From Candidatus Binatia bacterium (GTDB taxonomy: Bacteria; Desulfobacterota; Binatia; UBA1149; CAITLU01), in NCBI GenBank assembly GCA_036493895.1, contig DASXOZ010000072.1, forward strand, positions 49,822 to 113,821: a DNA stretch of 64,000 nt, read 5' to 3'. Positions 42,835 to 50,569 of the stretch are shown here, in pieces (the stretch's first letter is position 1; each line of letters opens with the position of its first letter). The translations under genes and the position numbers were made by a program. The notes under the pieces are model-generated. The model was not told the origin of the DNA. It was given only the letters and a program-made list of their open reading frames with translations, and made no database searches.

Positions 42835-44166
42835 ATGTCGCTTCGAACGTCCATCCAGCGCCGCGTGACCAGTGTCCTGACCAGCGCGAAGACCCGTGAC
42901 CTTCGTCGTCGCACTCTCGAAGGCGCGCGCAAGATCGGTGGCTCGCCGCACCGCGTCCACTATTTCCACCAAGTCGATGACCCGTACAGCCACCTCGCGT
43001 CGCAGCTCCTGGAGCCTCTCGTCGAGCGCTACGACATCGAGTTGCACACGCACCTGGTCGGCCCGCCGCCGGATTCGGCTGCTCCCGAGCGCGAAAAGCT
43101 CGTCGCGTGGTCGCGCGTGGATGCCGAACGCGTCGCCGAGGGCCGCGGAGGACTTTCGTTCCAGGACCCTGGAAACCAGCCGTCGCCCGATCTCGTTGCG
43201 AGGGCGACGCGGATCCTGGCGTCGACCAGCTCGTCGCGCGCATTTGCCGCGCTGGCGCCGCGTGTCGGCGAGGCGATGTGGGACGACGACATCGAAGCGC
43301 TCGGCGGCATGGCGCGCGACCAGAGCGGCGCGCCGAACAACGTTGCCGACGCAATCGGACGAGGCGACGCGCTGCGCGCGAAGTGCCATCACTACCTTGG
43401 CGCGATTTTCCACTATGCCGGCGAGAATTACTGGGGCGTCGATCGCCTGAGTCATCTCGAGCGCCGTCTCATCCACCTCGGCGCGAGCCGCCAGGTCTCG
43501 GCACCCCTTCTTGCGCCGCGCTACGACGTCAGCGACGAGCGCATCGATGCCGGCAGGCTCGGCCTCACGCTCGAAGTGTTCGTCTCGCTGCGCAGTCCGT
43601 ACAGTTACATCTCGATGCCGCGCGCGTTCGATCTCGCGACGCGCGCCGGCATCGCAATGAAGCTGAGGCCGGTGCTTCCGATGGTCATGCGCGGGCTTCC
43701 GGTGCCCGCGAGCAAGCGCATGTACATCACGCTCGATACCAAGCGCGAAGCCGACGCGGTCGGCATGCCGTTCGGCCGCATCTGCGATCCGGTGGGCAAG
43801 CCGGTCGAGCGCGGGTTTTCCCTGTATCCGTTCGCCGTATCCAAGGGACGCGCCGGCGATTACCTGCTGTCGTTCTGTCGCGCGGTATTTGCCGAGGGCA
43901 TCGATGCAGGAACGGACGAAGGGCTCCGTCACATCGTCGAGGCCGCGGGACTTTCGTGGAACGACGCGGCCCGCAATCGCGACATCGATGGATGGCGTCC
44001 CGAGCTCGAAGCAAACCGCGAAGACATGATGGCGATGGGACTGTGGGGAGTGCCGAGCTTTCGGCTGAGCGGCGCCGGCGCTTCAGACTTCTGCGTGTGG
44101 GGACAAGACAGGATCTGGATGGTCGAGGACGAAATCCGCCGAAGGGTGGACACCGCGCCTTCCTGA
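42835..44166 (+). CDS. Tandem DsbA/HCCA-isomerase-fold protein
   Basis: This 443-residue protein holds two thioredoxin-like domains of the 2-hydroxychromene-2-carboxylate isomerase / kappa-GST type. Domain 1 starts at about 38 (HYFHQVDDPYSHLASQLLEP) and domain 2 at about 245 (VFVSLRSPYSYISMPRAFDL). Both have PYS at the active-site position in place of CXXC, and domain 2 ends in the conserved cis-Pro region GLWGVPSFRL and WGQDR. These enzymes are glutathione-dependent isomerases or transferases. A fused pair of this length occurs in scattered bacteria; reaction unknown. No signal peptide. Confidence 0.88.
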   Translation: MSLRTSIQRRVTSVLTSAKTRDLRRRTLEGARKIGGSPHRVHYFHQVDDPYSHLASQLLEPLVERYDIELHTHLVGPPPDSAAPEREKLVAWSRVDAERVAEGRGGLSFQDPGNQPSPDLVARATRILASTSSSRAFAALAPRVGEAMWDDDIEALGGMARDQSGAPNNVADAIGRGDALRAKCHHYLGAIFHYAGENYWGVDRLSHLERRLIHLGASRQVSAPLLAPRYDVSDERIDAGRLGLTLEVFVSLRSPYSYISMPRAFDLATRAGIAMKLRPVLPMVMRGLPVPASKRMYITLDTKREADAVGMPFGRICDPVGKPVERGFSLYPFAVSKGRAGDYLLSFCRAVFAEGIDAGTDEGLRHIVEAAGLSWNDAARNRDIDGWRPELEANREDMMAMGLWGVPSFRLSGAGASDFCVWGQDRIWMVEDEIRRRVDTAPS

Positions 44167-44202
44167 CCGATCGGCCGCCCCCGAATGCTCCCGGAAAAGG
44201 CC

Positions 44203-44244
44203 AAAAAAAGCCGGGCAGCCATTGGGGGGAGATGGCTGCCCGGC
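44203..44244 (-). terminator. Rho-independent terminator, minus strand
   Basis: GCCGGGCAGCCAT (44210-44222) and ATGGCTGCCCGGC (44232-44244) form a perfect 13-bp stem with a 9-base loop. The plus-strand A7 at 44203-44209 becomes U7 on the minus strand, so this is a strong intrinsic terminator pointing left. No minus-strand protein gene lies upstream of it, which suggests it ends an RNA gene. Confidence 0.8.
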
Positions 44245-44378
44245 GGGGTAGGACCGGAGGTCGCGGGTTAAGGGGGAGGGACCCTCCCGCGAGCCTTTCG
44301 TCCGGTTCCAAAGAACGGCATGCGGGGACACCGTTCTTTCGTGCCGGCGGTGGAAGATAAAGGAGGGGAAACTTCCAC
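44203..44378 (-). ncRNA. Candidate structured small RNA upstream of the btu-like operon
   Basis: Read on the minus strand this interval folds into successive stems: GTGGAAG/CTTCCAC (44350-44378); AAAGAACGG/CCGTTCTTT (44310-44339); a composite arm with ACCGGA/TCCGGT (44253-44258 with 44301-44306), TCGCGGG/CCCGCGA (44261-44267 with 44286-44292) and AGGG/CCCT inside; then a 13-bp terminator stem followed by seven U. Total length is about 175 bases. No known class (6S, tmRNA, RNase P, SRP) is matched. The poly-A occurs only on the left, so the terminator works on the minus strand. A folded 5' leader of the plus-strand operon is the alternative. No promoter was identified. Confidence 0.45.
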
Positions 44379-44407
44379 TCTTTCCGGCTTCGTGTACGTA
44401 GACGGCA

Positions 44408-45490
44408 GTGCCTCCCCTTCATTCGACGACCCCCTGGATTTTTTGCACCCACCTTCGCCGTCGGGCCTGTGGGCTGCTGTTTGTGGCGGGCCTCACGCTG
44501 GTGACGCCGGCCGGAGCCACCGACTTCACGCAATCGTCAGAAAAACGGCCGCAGCGCATCGTGTCGCTGGCGCCGGCGATCACCGAAACGCTGTTCGCAC
44601 TCGGCCTCGGCTCCCGCGTCGTCGGCGTCTCGACGTACTGCGACTTCCCCGCGCAGGCGCGCGCACTTCCGAAGGTCGGCAGCTTCAGCGAGCCGGTCGC
44701 CGAAGCGATCGTCGCGCTGAAACCCGATCTCGTGCTGACGTCGCCTAGCCCCGGGAACGAGACGACGGTGCGCGCGATCCAGGCGACGGGCATCGAGGTC
44801 GAAGTCGTAAAGAGCGAGGGAGGAATTGCAGAGGCGAGGGCGGCGATGCTGGATGCGGCGCGGTTTGCGGGCGCCGAGGCGGCGGGCGCGGCTCTCGTCA
44901 GTCGCATCGACTCGCGTCTTTCCGCGGTGAAAACCGCGGCCCGTTCGCTGCCGCATCCGTCGGTTGCAGTCGTCATCGGTCGCGAGCCGCTCGTCCTTGC
45001 GGGGCCCGACAGTTATCTCGGCGAGCTCGTCGCGCTCGCCGGTGGCAGCAACATCGCAGAACCTGTCGGTGGGCGCTGGCCGAGGGTATCGATGGAATTT
45101 CTCGTCGCCGCCGCACCCGACGTGCTCGTCGACCTGGCCGCGGCGATGGGCGACGGCGACGGTCCGCAGGGCAGCAGTGATGCCGGCGGCCCGGCAGCAA
45201 AACATGGGTCGGGCGGATCGGGCACCGGGGCGGAAAAGGGCGCCGCTCCTGGCGGATCGGGCAAGGCGGCGGGGGGAAAGGCCGCAATTGCCGCCGGATC
45301 CGGCCCCGGACAGACGGACGGCCCCTGGGCGCGGCTGACGTCGATTCCGGCCGTTGCCAACGGCCGCATCGTGGCTCCCGACTCGGCCTTGATGCTCAGG
45401 CCCGGGCCGCGCCTGGCCGATGCCGCCGAGGCGCTGTTCGCGGCCCTGCACCCCGGGGCTTCCCTGCCGCGTCCGGCAATGGCCGAATAG
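44408..45490 (+). CDS. btuF: BtuF-like periplasmic substrate-binding protein with Gly-rich insert
   Basis: This 360-residue class III binding protein has a signal peptide (CGLLFVAGLTLVTPAGA) and starts its domain with QRIVSLAPAITETLFALGLG. STYCDFPAQARALPKVGSF is a BtuF hallmark, suggesting corrinoid rather than heme or siderophore, though this is not proof. Residues 249-305 are an insert rich in Gly, Ala and Ser (SGGSGTGAEKGAAPGGSGK) that interrupts the C-terminal lobe. The GTG start lacks a clear ribosome site. It lies downstream of the folded region at 44203-44378 and six bases before the permease gene. No consensus cobalamin riboswitch box was found. Confidence 0.88.
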   Translation: MPPLHSTTPWIFCTHLRRRACGLLFVAGLTLVTPAGATDFTQSSEKRPQRIVSLAPAITETLFALGLGSRVVGVSTYCDFPAQARALPKVGSFSEPVAEAIVALKPDLVLTSPSPGNETTVRAIQATGIEVEVVKSEGGIAEARAAMLDAARFAGAEAAGAALVSRIDSRLSAVKTAARSLPHPSVAVVIGREPLVLAGPDSYLGELVALAGGSNIAEPVGGRWPRVSMEFLVAAAPDVLVDLAAAMGDGDGPQGSSDAGGPAAKHGSGGSGTGAEKGAAPGGSGKAAGGKAAIAAGSGPGQTDGPWARLTSIPAVANGRIVAPDSALMLRPGPRLADAAEALFAALHPGASLPRPAMAE

Positions 45491-45496
45491 GCGGAC

Positions 45497-46519
45497 GTGG
45501 CAGCAATGGCGACTTCGCGACTGACCACGTCCCGGCTCCTGGCCGCGCTTGCGGCAACGGCTGCCGTCGCGCTGCTGGCCATCCTGGTCGCGTTGCGGAT
45601 CGGCAGCGTGCCGCTGGATTTCGGCGCACTGCTGGCCGGGGATCCCGGTACCCGCACCATCTTCTTTGACCTGAGGCTTCCTCGCGTACTGCTGGCCGCG
45701 GTGGTCGGGGCGGCGCTGGCGGTCTCCGGAGCCGCGCTCCAGCCGACGCTGCGAAATCCGCTGGCCAGCCCCGAGATCATCGGTGTCTCCGGCGGCGCCG
45801 CGGTTTCGGCGGTGCTCGCGCTGGCATTCCTGCCCGAAGGAGCGCTCGGGGCCGGACTCGTCCCCGTCGTCGCGTTCGCCGGCGCGACGGCCTCGAGCCT
45901 CATCGTCTACCAGCTCGCCCACGTTCGCGGGCGCCTCGATCCGTACACGCAGGTGCTCATCGGAGTCACGTTCAACACGTTCGCGGCTGCTCTGATCCTG
46001 CTCGTGCACGCGCTCGTCGACCTGCGCCGTTCTCACTCGATCGTGTTCTGGATGATGGGAGGCATCTCGAGCGAGCCGTACCCGGTCGTCGCGCTGGCCG
46101 CGCTGCTGGTGATCGCGGCAACGGCGGTGCTCGTGCGCGATGCGCGCTCGCTGGACCTGCTCGCGCTCGGCGACGAAGCCGCGCGCGCTCTCGGCACCGA
46201 TGCCGACGCGGTGCGGCGCCGCGTGTTTCTCGCTTCGTCGCTTCTCGTCGGTGCGGTCGTTTCGCTTTGCGGCATCATTACGTTTGCCGGGCTCGTCGTG
46301 CCTCACGTGCTGCGTCGCATCGTCGGCAGCGACAACCGCCTGCTCGTGCCGGCGTCGTTCTTCGGCGGCGCTGCATTCCTCGTCGCATGTGATGCGCTCG
46401 CGCGCTGGATCGCTGCGCCGGCCGAGCTTCCGGTCGGCGCGATCACGGCACTGGCCGGTGCGCCGTTCTTCGTCTACCTGCTGAGGCGCGGCCGCTCGCG
46501 GCAAGGAGCGCTGGCATGA
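45497..46519 (+). CDS. btuC: BtuC/FecCD-type ABC permease
   Basis: This 340-residue permease has about ten helices and the FecCD signatures: RLPRVLLAAVVGAALAVSGA near the N-terminus, NPLASPEIIGVSGGAA, and the cytoplasmic coupling region LGDEAARALGTDADAVRR with GIITFAGLVVPHVLRRIVG. It forms the channel for the vitamin B12-class substrate. The start is six bases after btuF; the stop overlaps the ATPase start as ATGA. Confidence 0.93.
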   Translation: MAAMATSRLTTSRLLAALAATAAVALLAILVALRIGSVPLDFGALLAGDPGTRTIFFDLRLPRVLLAAVVGAALAVSGAALQPTLRNPLASPEIIGVSGGAAVSAVLALAFLPEGALGAGLVPVVAFAGATASSLIVYQLAHVRGRLDPYTQVLIGVTFNTFAAALILLVHALVDLRRSHSIVFWMMGGISSEPYPVVALAALLVIAATAVLVRDARSLDLLALGDEAARALGTDADAVRRRVFLASSLLVGAVVSLCGIITFAGLVVPHVLRRIVGSDNRLLVPASFFGGAAFLVACDALARWIAAPAELPVGAITALAGAPFFVYLLRRGRSRQGALA

Positions 46520-47382
46520 GCGGCGGTCTTCGTTTCGCTCGCGTTGCGTTTCGCCACGATGGCGCCGTACCGGGCCGAGGAGGAATTCTCGAGGACATCG
46601 ACCTCGTCGTCCAGCCCGGGCGGACGCTGGCGATCGTCGGCCCCAACGGCTCCGGCAAGACGACGCTGCTTCGCCTGGCCGCCGGCGAGCTGGTGGCAGA
46701 ACGCGGAACGATCGAGATCTGCGGACTGGATCCGGCAAGGGCGCCGCGCCGCGAGCTTGCGCGCCGCGTGGCCGTCGTCGCAGCCCATGCGCCGGTCGGC
46801 TTCGGCTACACGGTCGAGGAAATCGTGCTGATGGGAAGGGCGCCGTGGGTCGAGGGGTATCGCCTCGAGTCTGCGGAGGACCTGCGAGTCGCGCACGAAG
46901 CGATGGACGCGCTCGACGTCACGCACCTGGCAGGTCGGGTCTTCGACAGTCTCTCCAGCGGAGAGCGCCAGAGGGCATCGGTCGCCCGCGCCCTTGCGCA
47001 GCAGCCCGAGCTCGTCCTGCTCGACGAGCCGGCCGCCTTCCTCGACATCAAGCACCAGGTGGAGCTTTACGACGTGCTGCTGTCACGAAGCCGCACGACT
47101 GGCATGACGGTCGTCTCGGTGCTCCACGACCTCAACCTGGCGGCTCTGTACTTCGACGAAGTCGCGATGATCGGCGGCGGCAGGATTTTCGTGCAGGGAG
47201 CGCCCGACGACGTCATCACGTACGCGAACGTGCGCGCAGTGTTCGACACCGACGTCTACGTCGACCGCAACCACTTGACGGGACATCTGAACGTGCTGCC
47301 GCTGCCGCGCGGCCTCGTCGCGCGCGAAGCTTCGAGCGATGCATCTCCTGCTGCGCCGGCGCGCAAGGAATCGACGCCGTGA
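46516..47382 (+). CDS. btuD: BtuD/FecE-type ABC ATPase
   Basis: This 288-residue ATPase has Walker A GPNGSGKTT, a Q-loop region replaced by AAHAPVGFGYTVEEIVLMG, signature LSSGERQR, Walker B LVLLDEPAAFLD and switch His in VLHDLNLAALYFDE. It powers the permease. A C-terminal tail (ASSDASPAAPARKESTP) is unstructured. Overlaps btuC by four bases (ATGA) and the next gene by four (GTGA), so the membrane proteins that follow are translationally coupled to the transporter. Confidence 0.93.
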   Translation: MSGGLRFARVAFRHDGAVPGRGGILEDIDLVVQPGRTLAIVGPNGSGKTTLLRLAAGELVAERGTIEICGLDPARAPRRELARRVAVVAAHAPVGFGYTVEEIVLMGRAPWVEGYRLESAEDLRVAHEAMDALDVTHLAGRVFDSLSSGERQRASVARALAQQPELVLLDEPAAFLDIKHQVELYDVLLSRSRTTGMTVVSVLHDLNLAALYFDEVAMIGGGRIFVQGAPDDVITYANVRAVFDTDVYVDRNHLTGHLNVLPLPRGLVAREASSDASPAAPARKESTP

Positions 47383-48185
47383 GCGCGAGCGAGCTGCTGT
47401 TCCACGGTCTGGCGGCTGCGGCACTGGCGTGTGCGCTCGCGACGATCGCATTGCGCAAGCCCGGGTGGATCGCGCGGGCGCTTCTTGCCGGCCAGGTCGC
47501 GACATCGGCCCTGATGGCGCTGGCCGGTGCGCGCCTGCCGGCTGCTTGTTCGGCTGCGTGCGCGATCGCGCTGGCCGCATGGGTGTGGCGCAACGGTACG
47601 GACAACGCGGCGGAGGCGGATGCTGCCGACGACAGCGCGCCGCGGCGCAGCGAACCGGAAAACGCGACGAACGCAGCCGAGATACAGACCGCGCCTCGAA
47701 GCGGCGTCCTGCGCGCCGTGCCGATGGTCATCGCGCTTGCGGCCTTGTTGCTGCGATCGCTGCTGATGGCGAACTGGCCGCGCGCTGCACTGGTGCCGTC
47801 GCAGCTCGCGGCGCGAGCGCCCGGTCTGCCGCCGGTAGGTATCGGCCACTACCTCGTCGTTGCGATGCTGCTCGTGTGCGCGGGCCTGCTCTGCGGGATG
47901 ACGAGGCGCAGCGCGCTTGGTGCCTGCGCTGCGGCGTCGTGGATGGCCACAGGCTCGGCCCTTGCGATCGCCGCGGCATCGTCGATGGTGATCGGCCGCG
48001 GCCAGGGGCCGATGCTCGCGACGTTCGCCGTGCTGTTCGCATCGATGCCGGCGCTCGTCGCGGCGGTTCTCATTGCCGAAGGCCGCGTGATCGCGCCGGC
48101 CGGTGCCTCTTCCGGTCGCATCGCCGATGGGTTCTCTGCAGTGGCCGCTGCGGTCACTCTCGCGTTGCTCGCGGGGCTTACGTGA
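47379..48185 (+). CDS. NuoJ/NuoK-like fusion membrane protein
   Basis: This 268-residue protein has a NuoJ-like first half (FHGLAAAALACALATIALRKP, residues 8-28) and a NuoK-like second half beginning GIGHYLVVAMLLVCAGLLCG (154-173), continuing TRRSALGACAAASWMATGSA and GQGPMLATFAVLFASMPALV. They are joined by an acidic, probably cytoplasmic linker (residues 72-108) and one further helix. The two glutamates that make NuoK work (in ELMLNA and AAAEAA) are replaced by SWMATG and ASMPAL, and the Nuo[12 protein letters not shown] helix is not recognisable. It would be a membrane scaffold rather than a normal proton path. The GTG start overlaps the ATPase stop (GTGA). Homology is by eye and moderate. 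Confidence 0.7.
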   Translation: MSASELLFHGLAAAALACALATIALRKPGWIARALLAGQVATSALMALAGARLPAACSAACAIALAAWVWRNGTDNAAEADAADDSAPRRSEPENATNAAEIQTAPRSGVLRAVPMVIALAALLLRSLLMANWPRAALVPSQLAARAPGLPPVGIGHYLVVAMLLVCAGLLCGMTRRSALGACAAASWMATGSALAIAAASSMVIGRGQGPMLATFAVLFASMPALVAAVLIAEGRVIAPAGASSGRIADGFSAVAAAVTLALLAGLT

Positions 48186-49675
48186 TCGGCTGGCTTCCCG
48201 AGAACGCGCATCCGTGGATTGCCGAGGCCACGACGGCGGCGGGGAGCATCGTGCTGCTCGCGATGTCGCGCGTCGGCTCTCTCGAGCGCAAGGCCGGGGA
48301 CGTCGCGCTGCTGGTCGTTGCGATGTCTGCCCTGGCTTCGGTGATCGCGCTCGATGCGCCGCAGGGATACGTCCTCGAGCGCGTCACGGTGGCCGATCCG
48401 TTCGCGGGATTTTTCCGCTTCGTGCTGGCGATGTGCGCGCTGGCAACCACGTGGCTCTCGACGCGTTCGCGCGAGGGGACCGGTCCGGCCGCCGCGCTGT
48501 CGTGGTCGCTGTTGCTCGTCGCGCTGCTCGGCATGGACCTGATGGTCAGCTCGATCAGCATCCTTTCGGCGTGGTGCGGCTTCGCGATAAGCGGCCTTGC
48601 GAGCGCGCTCTGGATTGCGTCCAGGCACGAAGGCAGCGGCGGCGAGCATCCGGCACTGCCGCTGCTCGTGCAGTCGGCGATCGGATGCGCGCTGCTTCTG
48701 GCCGGATTCACGCTGCTGTTCGCGCTTACCGGAGCGAGCGATTTTCCCGGCATCGGCTCGCACCGCTCCGTTGCGCTGGCTGCACCGGGCGGCGCCGCGG
48801 TGTGGTACGTCGCCGCCGTGCTGGTGCTCGCGGCGCTCGGGCAGCGCATCGGCGCTGCACCGCTGCACGCCTGGCGCGTCGATGCGGCCGGGACGTCGTC
48901 GATCGCGGCGGCCGCATGGCTGGAGATTGCGTCCTCCATCGCGGCCCTGGCCCTGCTCACGCGTGTGCTGCGCTTTGCGCTTTGCAGCGGCGTTTCTCCG
49001 GAGGGTGCGTGGGCAGTGTCTCCTCTCGAGCGCTGGCCGGACCTTCTTTCGGTGCTGGCGATGCTGGCGATGGTGGTCGGCAATTTCGGTGCGCTGCGGG
49101 CCGCGGATCTGCGGCGCATGACCGCATACCTTGCCACTGCCCAGGCCGGTGCGCTGCTGATGGGCCTGGTTTCGCTCAGCGACGATGCGCTTCGTGCCTG
49201 CCTGTTCCACGCGGTTGCCTTTGCGCTGTCGCTGGCAGGAATGCTCGCGGTGCTCGCGCCGGTGGTCGAGCAGGCGGGATCCAGCGATTTCGAGGCGCTG
49301 CGGGGCCTTGCGCGCAGGCGAGGTGGCGCACGATGGAGCGCGGCCGCGCTCGCGTGTTTCGTGCTTTCGCTGGCCGCGGTGCCTCCGTTTGGCGGGTTCT
49401 CCGGCAAAGTGGCGCTGATCACCGCGGCCTACGGCGGCGGTCGCAGCGTTCTCGTTGCAGCCTCGGCGCTGGCGAGCGTGCTCGCGCTGCTGCTTGGCGT
49501 CCGCATCCTGGCCACCCTTCTCGACCGACCCGCCGATCCGGACGAGCCTGTCCATGTCGATTTCGAGGCGGCCCTGCTGGCCGGCCTGCTGCTGGCCGGC
49601 ACCATCGTCATCGGAATGCTGCCCGAGGCGCTCGCGTCGTTCGCGTCGCGATCGGTGGTGTTCTTCGGCGGATGA
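48182..49675 (+). CDS. NuoN-like antiporter-family membrane protein with degenerate channel
   Basis: This 497-residue, about 14-helix protein aligns with NuoN: LGQRIGAAPLHAWRVDAAGT corresponds to [20 protein letters not shown] of the nuoN at 32159, DLRRMTAYLATAQAGALLMG to LKRMLAYSSIAHTGYLLMG, and AVPPFGGFSGKVALI to GMPPLVGFVGKLYLF. The TM5 Glu is lost (SISILSAWCG), the TM7 Lys is Arg222, the TM8 Lys is missing (a Glu248 lies nearby) and only the TM12 Lys is kept. It is the last gene of the btu-like operon (GTGA overlap). It may be a subunit energising or stabilising the importer, or part of an alternative complex I-like unit. Confidence 0.85.
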   Translation: MIGWLPENAHPWIAEATTAAGSIVLLAMSRVGSLERKAGDVALLVVAMSALASVIALDAPQGYVLERVTVADPFAGFFRFVLAMCALATTWLSTRSREGTGPAAALSWSLLLVALLGMDLMVSSISILSAWCGFAISGLASALWIASRHEGSGGEHPALPLLVQSAIGCALLLAGFTLLFALTGASDFPGIGSHRSVALAAPGGAAVWYVAAVLVLAALGQRIGAAPLHAWRVDAAGTSSIAAAAWLEIASSIAALALLTRVLRFALCSGVSPEGAWAVSPLERWPDLLSVLAMLAMVVGNFGALRAADLRRMTAYLATAQAGALLMGLVSLSDDALRACLFHAVAFALSLAGMLAVLAPVVEQAGSSDFEALRGLARRRGGARWSAAALACFVLSLAAVPPFGGFSGKVALITAAYGGGRSVLVAASALASVLALLLGVRILATLLDRPADPDEPVHVDFEAALLAGLLLAGTIVIGMLPEALASFASRSVVFFGG

Positions 49676-49710
49676 GGCAGACTGACACGATTCCGGGATG
49701 AGGTGACTTA

Positions 49711-50541
49711 GTGAACTACCGACGACAGGGGCTCTCCCTCGTGGCCGCCACCGCAATGTCCGTTCTGGTGCTGTCCTGCGGCCCCAGCGACAAGATCCAG
49801 ACGGTCTCGTTCGTGCTGACCGCCCCTGCGCACATCAGCGGAGTCGATCTGGTCATCGCTTACGACAATGGCAGGTTCATCCCGCCGGACGGCGGGTGCA
49901 GGGCCGGCGGCGCAGTGAGTAGCGCATCCGACGCGACTCTCTCGGTCGCGGTCGGCCTCGACGACTCGGTCGTGCAGACCACGACCACTTCAACGTCCTC
50001 GTCCTCGTCCTCCATGCCGCCGCAGACGACGACGACAACGCATCCGACGACCACGACGCACACCACGACCACGACCGTGGCCACGAACGGGACATGCGGG
50101 AACGCGAAAATTGACCGTCTCTCGACGACCATATGCTGTGAAGACGTCGGCACGCCCGTGGGGCAGTGCAGCGATGGCAACACAGTCAAGGGGGAAGAGT
50201 GCGACGACGGCAACACTGAAAATGGAGACGGTTGCGATCACTGTTGCCAGATCGAAACGCCGGAATTTTCCTCGGTGGATAATGGGGTGAGCGCCCTCCG
50301 GATTCACATCGTCGATGGTGGCGGGATCGCCTCGGGCACGACGCTGGCGGTTTGCAAGTTCCAGGGCGACATCTCGGGGGCCAATCTGCAGATCACGGCG
50401 ACCAAGTGCCAGTTTCCGGACGGCAAGGTCTGCGCGCCCGAGATCATTTCTGTGACAACTGTCACGACGACCACGACCACGACAAGCTCCACGTCGTCGA
50501 CGACGACAACGACGACGCCCGGGCAGACGACGACGACTTGA
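49711..50541 (+). CDS. Thr-rich Cys-repeat lipoprotein
   Basis: This 276-residue protein starts at a GTG and has a lipoprotein signal ending VLVLSC. A beta-rich N-terminal region (FVLTAPAHISGVDLVIAYDN) resembles cohesin or calcium-binding sandwich proteins. Two low-complexity Thr/Ser blocks (residues 90-123 and 248-276) flank a Cys-rich module with GEECDDGNTENGDGCDHCC, the DUF4215 (Myxococcus cysteine-rich) pattern. The Thr tracts are likely linkers, possibly glycosylated. It is a surface protein of unknown role. The gene stands alone, 35 bases after the NuoN-like gene, and is convergent with the DJ-1 gene. Confidence 0.85.
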   Translation: MNYRRQGLSLVAATAMSVLVLSCGPSDKIQTVSFVLTAPAHISGVDLVIAYDNGRFIPPDGGCRAGGAVSSASDATLSVAVGLDDSVVQTTTTSTSSSSSSMPPQTTTTTHPTTTTHTTTTTVATNGTCGNAKIDRLSTTICCEDVGTPVGQCSDGNTVKGEECDDGNTENGDGCDHCCQIETPEFSSVDNGVSALRIHIVDGGGIASGTTLAVCKFQGDISGANLQITATKCQFPDGKVCAPEIISVTTVTTTTTTTSSTSSTTTTTTPGQTTTT

Positions 50542-50569
50542 TGCGCCGCTGCTGCGGCGAAATTCGTTT

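Noticed and set aside
44167..44407. Cobalamin riboswitch before the btu-like operon
   Set aside because: The region is strongly folded, but I could not find a B12-box or the conserved core, and the terminator points the wrong way.
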